A DNA stretch of 64,000 nt from Actinomyces sp. B33 (GTDB lineage Bacteria > Actinomycetota > Actinomycetes > Actinomycetales > Actinomycetaceae), in NCBI RefSeq assembly GCF_028437565.1, contig NZ_JAMRYR010000003.1:62001-126000 (forward strand), in the 5' to 3' direction. Numbering within the stretch: position 1 is the stretch's first letter; each line of letters opens with the position of its first letter. This document shows positions 63,901 through 64,000 of this stretch, in pieces. The notes beneath the pieces were generated by a model. The model was not told the DNA's origin. It did no database searches and was given only the letters and a program-made list of their open reading frames with translations. Made by a program: the position numbers and the translations under genes.

Positions 63901-64000
63901 CCCGGCACCGAACCCGGATCCCGATCCCGCGCCGAACCCGGATCCCGACCCGGCACCCAACCCGAAGCCGAACCCGGCACCCAACCCGGATCCCAACCCG
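60905..64000 (+). CDS. secreted multidomain GH29 alpha-L-fucosidase (3' end outside window)
   Basis: At least 1032 codons, cut by the window end. A signal peptide (1-27, ending AYA-Q) leads into a GH29 domain with GLFMHWGVYS, TKHHDGFAMWD and the predicted nucleophile Asp233 in WFDMGG, reaching about residue 455. An NPCBM-like or beta-sandwich region follows (to about 585), then an Ig-like domain (591-680), an F5/8 type C fucolectin-like domain (685-835; NLALGKEATQSS, WWQVDL), a second Ig-like domain (about 840-948) and a Pro-Asp repeat linker. A sortase or other surface anchor probably lies beyond the edge. AAAGGA precedes GTG 60905. It would remove terminal fucose from host glycans. Confidence 0.93.
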   Translation, partial: MNLRRTALGTMLAAALGIGGLIGPAYAQPVDQPPGEGEPAATIGVPAAVPNSPVEKVSAWQDLQFGLFMHWGVYSMFEGSFKGQAQTIGYPEQIKAWLKISDEDYLAEAAKMTADQWDAAKICQTAKNTGMNYVMVTTKHHDGFAMWDTKTTDFNVVKKTAFGKDPMKQLADECSKVGVKLAFYFSIIDWTQHEAEPYRNTNPISEEMMTSIIKPQIDELMTGYGPIAEFWFDMGGPTADQSQRMAQWVHAHQPNTMVNSRVWNDKGDFEVGGDNYVPRDFRIGPWESILSVFRDCWSYCTDRRADRREGNILPKSQELTNGLITTISGGGQFALNIGPKGDGSFDPFDQKVLDNLAAWMKRHPDAITGAKATWFPIPSWGRITTKGNDLHLFPNTWREGDVLTLEGVGTRVQSVTVDGTGAPLVFQQEGTTLRITLAGQAPDEIRSVIKVSFGAEPTYVPTTLVELDEGTATIPQAKMISRNSAKGTGAVAVDAYIVDRSGKTYEDVQLTLTGSFKDSVKYRVSYGSTSVVMTGAQLKAGPFGDGLALAPNTVTRIRVELADPPYYAQALGLNDLSMRVEASEKALVAGPPVIRHHPSDQLVNAGQTVVFIAAAASRPAASYQWYRRDSADAQAEAIEGETSPTLSFTASEEDNGALFYVVATNAHGSATSNPATLTVAKSKDNLALGKEATQSSTGWGGVPSRAVDGNTDGVWDHGSVAHTGFNANPWWQVDLAQTHPIGLVKVWNRDPADDCHGTPCANRLSDFWVVASTEPITDGIDPETLESNETVNAVKVPGVAERPSIIDFEGFGARYIRVIKPGGYREFALAEVEVFAAVSAQEEPTVSSIDVFAMGEGEMTMAGDGEFRTVTAPEGMTVEMSAEVTGDPEPQIQWQIKRAGESEWEPLEGTTDTILVELTKEFNGAIVRLVAVNAAGQAESGLVEFIVTSTQPAPNPDPDPAPSPDPDPAPSPDPDPAPSPDPDPAPSPDPDPAPNPDPDPAPNPDPDPAPNPDPDPAPNPKPNPAPNPDPNP
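63770..64000 (+). repeat. 24-bp tandem repeat encoding a Pro-Asp linker
   Basis: About eight copies of a 24-bp unit encoding PDPDPAPS or PDPDPAPN, degenerating to PKPNPAPN and PDPNP at the window edge. Such rigid Pro-rich stalks commonly span the cell wall before a C-terminal anchor. Synonymous differences (GATCCC/GACCCG) show it is not a recent perfect expansion. Confidence 0.9.

Noticed and set aside
63770-64000. Regular 24-bp repeats considered as a CRISPR or minisatellite
   Set aside because: There are no spacers; the repeats are in frame and encode a Pro-Asp stalk of the fucosidase.
1-64000. Search by eye for tRNA, rRNA, insertion sequences, prophage and defence genes
   Set aside because: No tRNA-like TΨC arm with matching acceptor, no transposase or integrase motif, and no restriction or CRISPR-associated protein was found; the window is housekeeping apart from the last 4 kb.

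Overview
The window is very GC-rich (about 70%), strongly third-position G/C biased and almost fully coding. Gene content and order are actinobacterial: miaA-hflX-lexA-LysM-nrdR, dinB-DUF3040-mraZ-dcw cluster-wag31-lspA-rluD-dnaE, hisD-C-B-H-A, infC-rpmI-rplT, and rpmB-DAK2-recG-rsmD-coaD-sepIVA-DUF177-rnc. Three things point to the Actinomycetaceae (Actinomyces/Schaalia-like): no murE in the dcw cluster, no dapF between miaA and hflX (both fit Lys/Orn-type rather than DAP-type peptidoglycan), and a large secreted fucosidase typical of host-associated bacteria. The family assignment is an inference from gene order; no rRNA or marker search could be run.

Layout. 1-12 kb: tRNA modification (miaA), ribosome rescue GTPase hflX, a DinG-type helicase, lactate dehydrogenase, and the SOS block lexA / LysM division-inhibitor candidate with LexA-like boxes, then nrdR. 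Minus-strand genes follow for an acyl-CoA ligase, serA and a HelD-like RNA polymerase recycling factor. 14-18 kb: PAC2 protein, spermidine-synthase-like protein, dinB, DUF3040 protein. 19-37 kb: the division and cell-wall cluster mraZ-rsmH-ftsL-ftsI-murF-mraY-murD-ftsW-murG-murC-ftsQ-ftsZ-pgeF-sepF-yggT-wag31-lspA-rluD-GNAT, largely coupled by 4-base stop/start overlaps. 37-41 kb: dnaE. 41-48.6 kb: histidine operon with an unknown protein, an SseB-like protein and an MFS transporter. 48.7-50.2 kb: infC-rpmI-rplT behind a structured leader; infC appears to start at AUC. 50-60 kb: rRNA methyltransferase, thiL, rpmB, FakA/DAK2-like protein, recG, rsmD, coaD, sepIVA-like gene, DUF177 gene, rnc. 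60-64 kb: orphan NarL-type response regulator, a heavily structured intergenic region, and a secreted multidomain GH29 alpha-L-fucosidase cut by the window end.

Regulation is the most informative part. At least eleven genes lack a Shine-Dalgarno and have a TAnnnT box 6-7 bases before the start codon, the signature of leaderless mRNAs. Other sites are a three-unit MraZ operator, a hairpin matching the mraW RNA motif before rsmH, tandem LexA-like boxes, a perfect 16-bp palindrome before the acyl-CoA ligase, an infC attenuator, and a LacI-type operator before the fucosidase. I found no mobile element, CRISPR array, tRNA or rRNA, and no convincing wholly new system; the findings are mostly regulatory structures and family-level gene-order losses.
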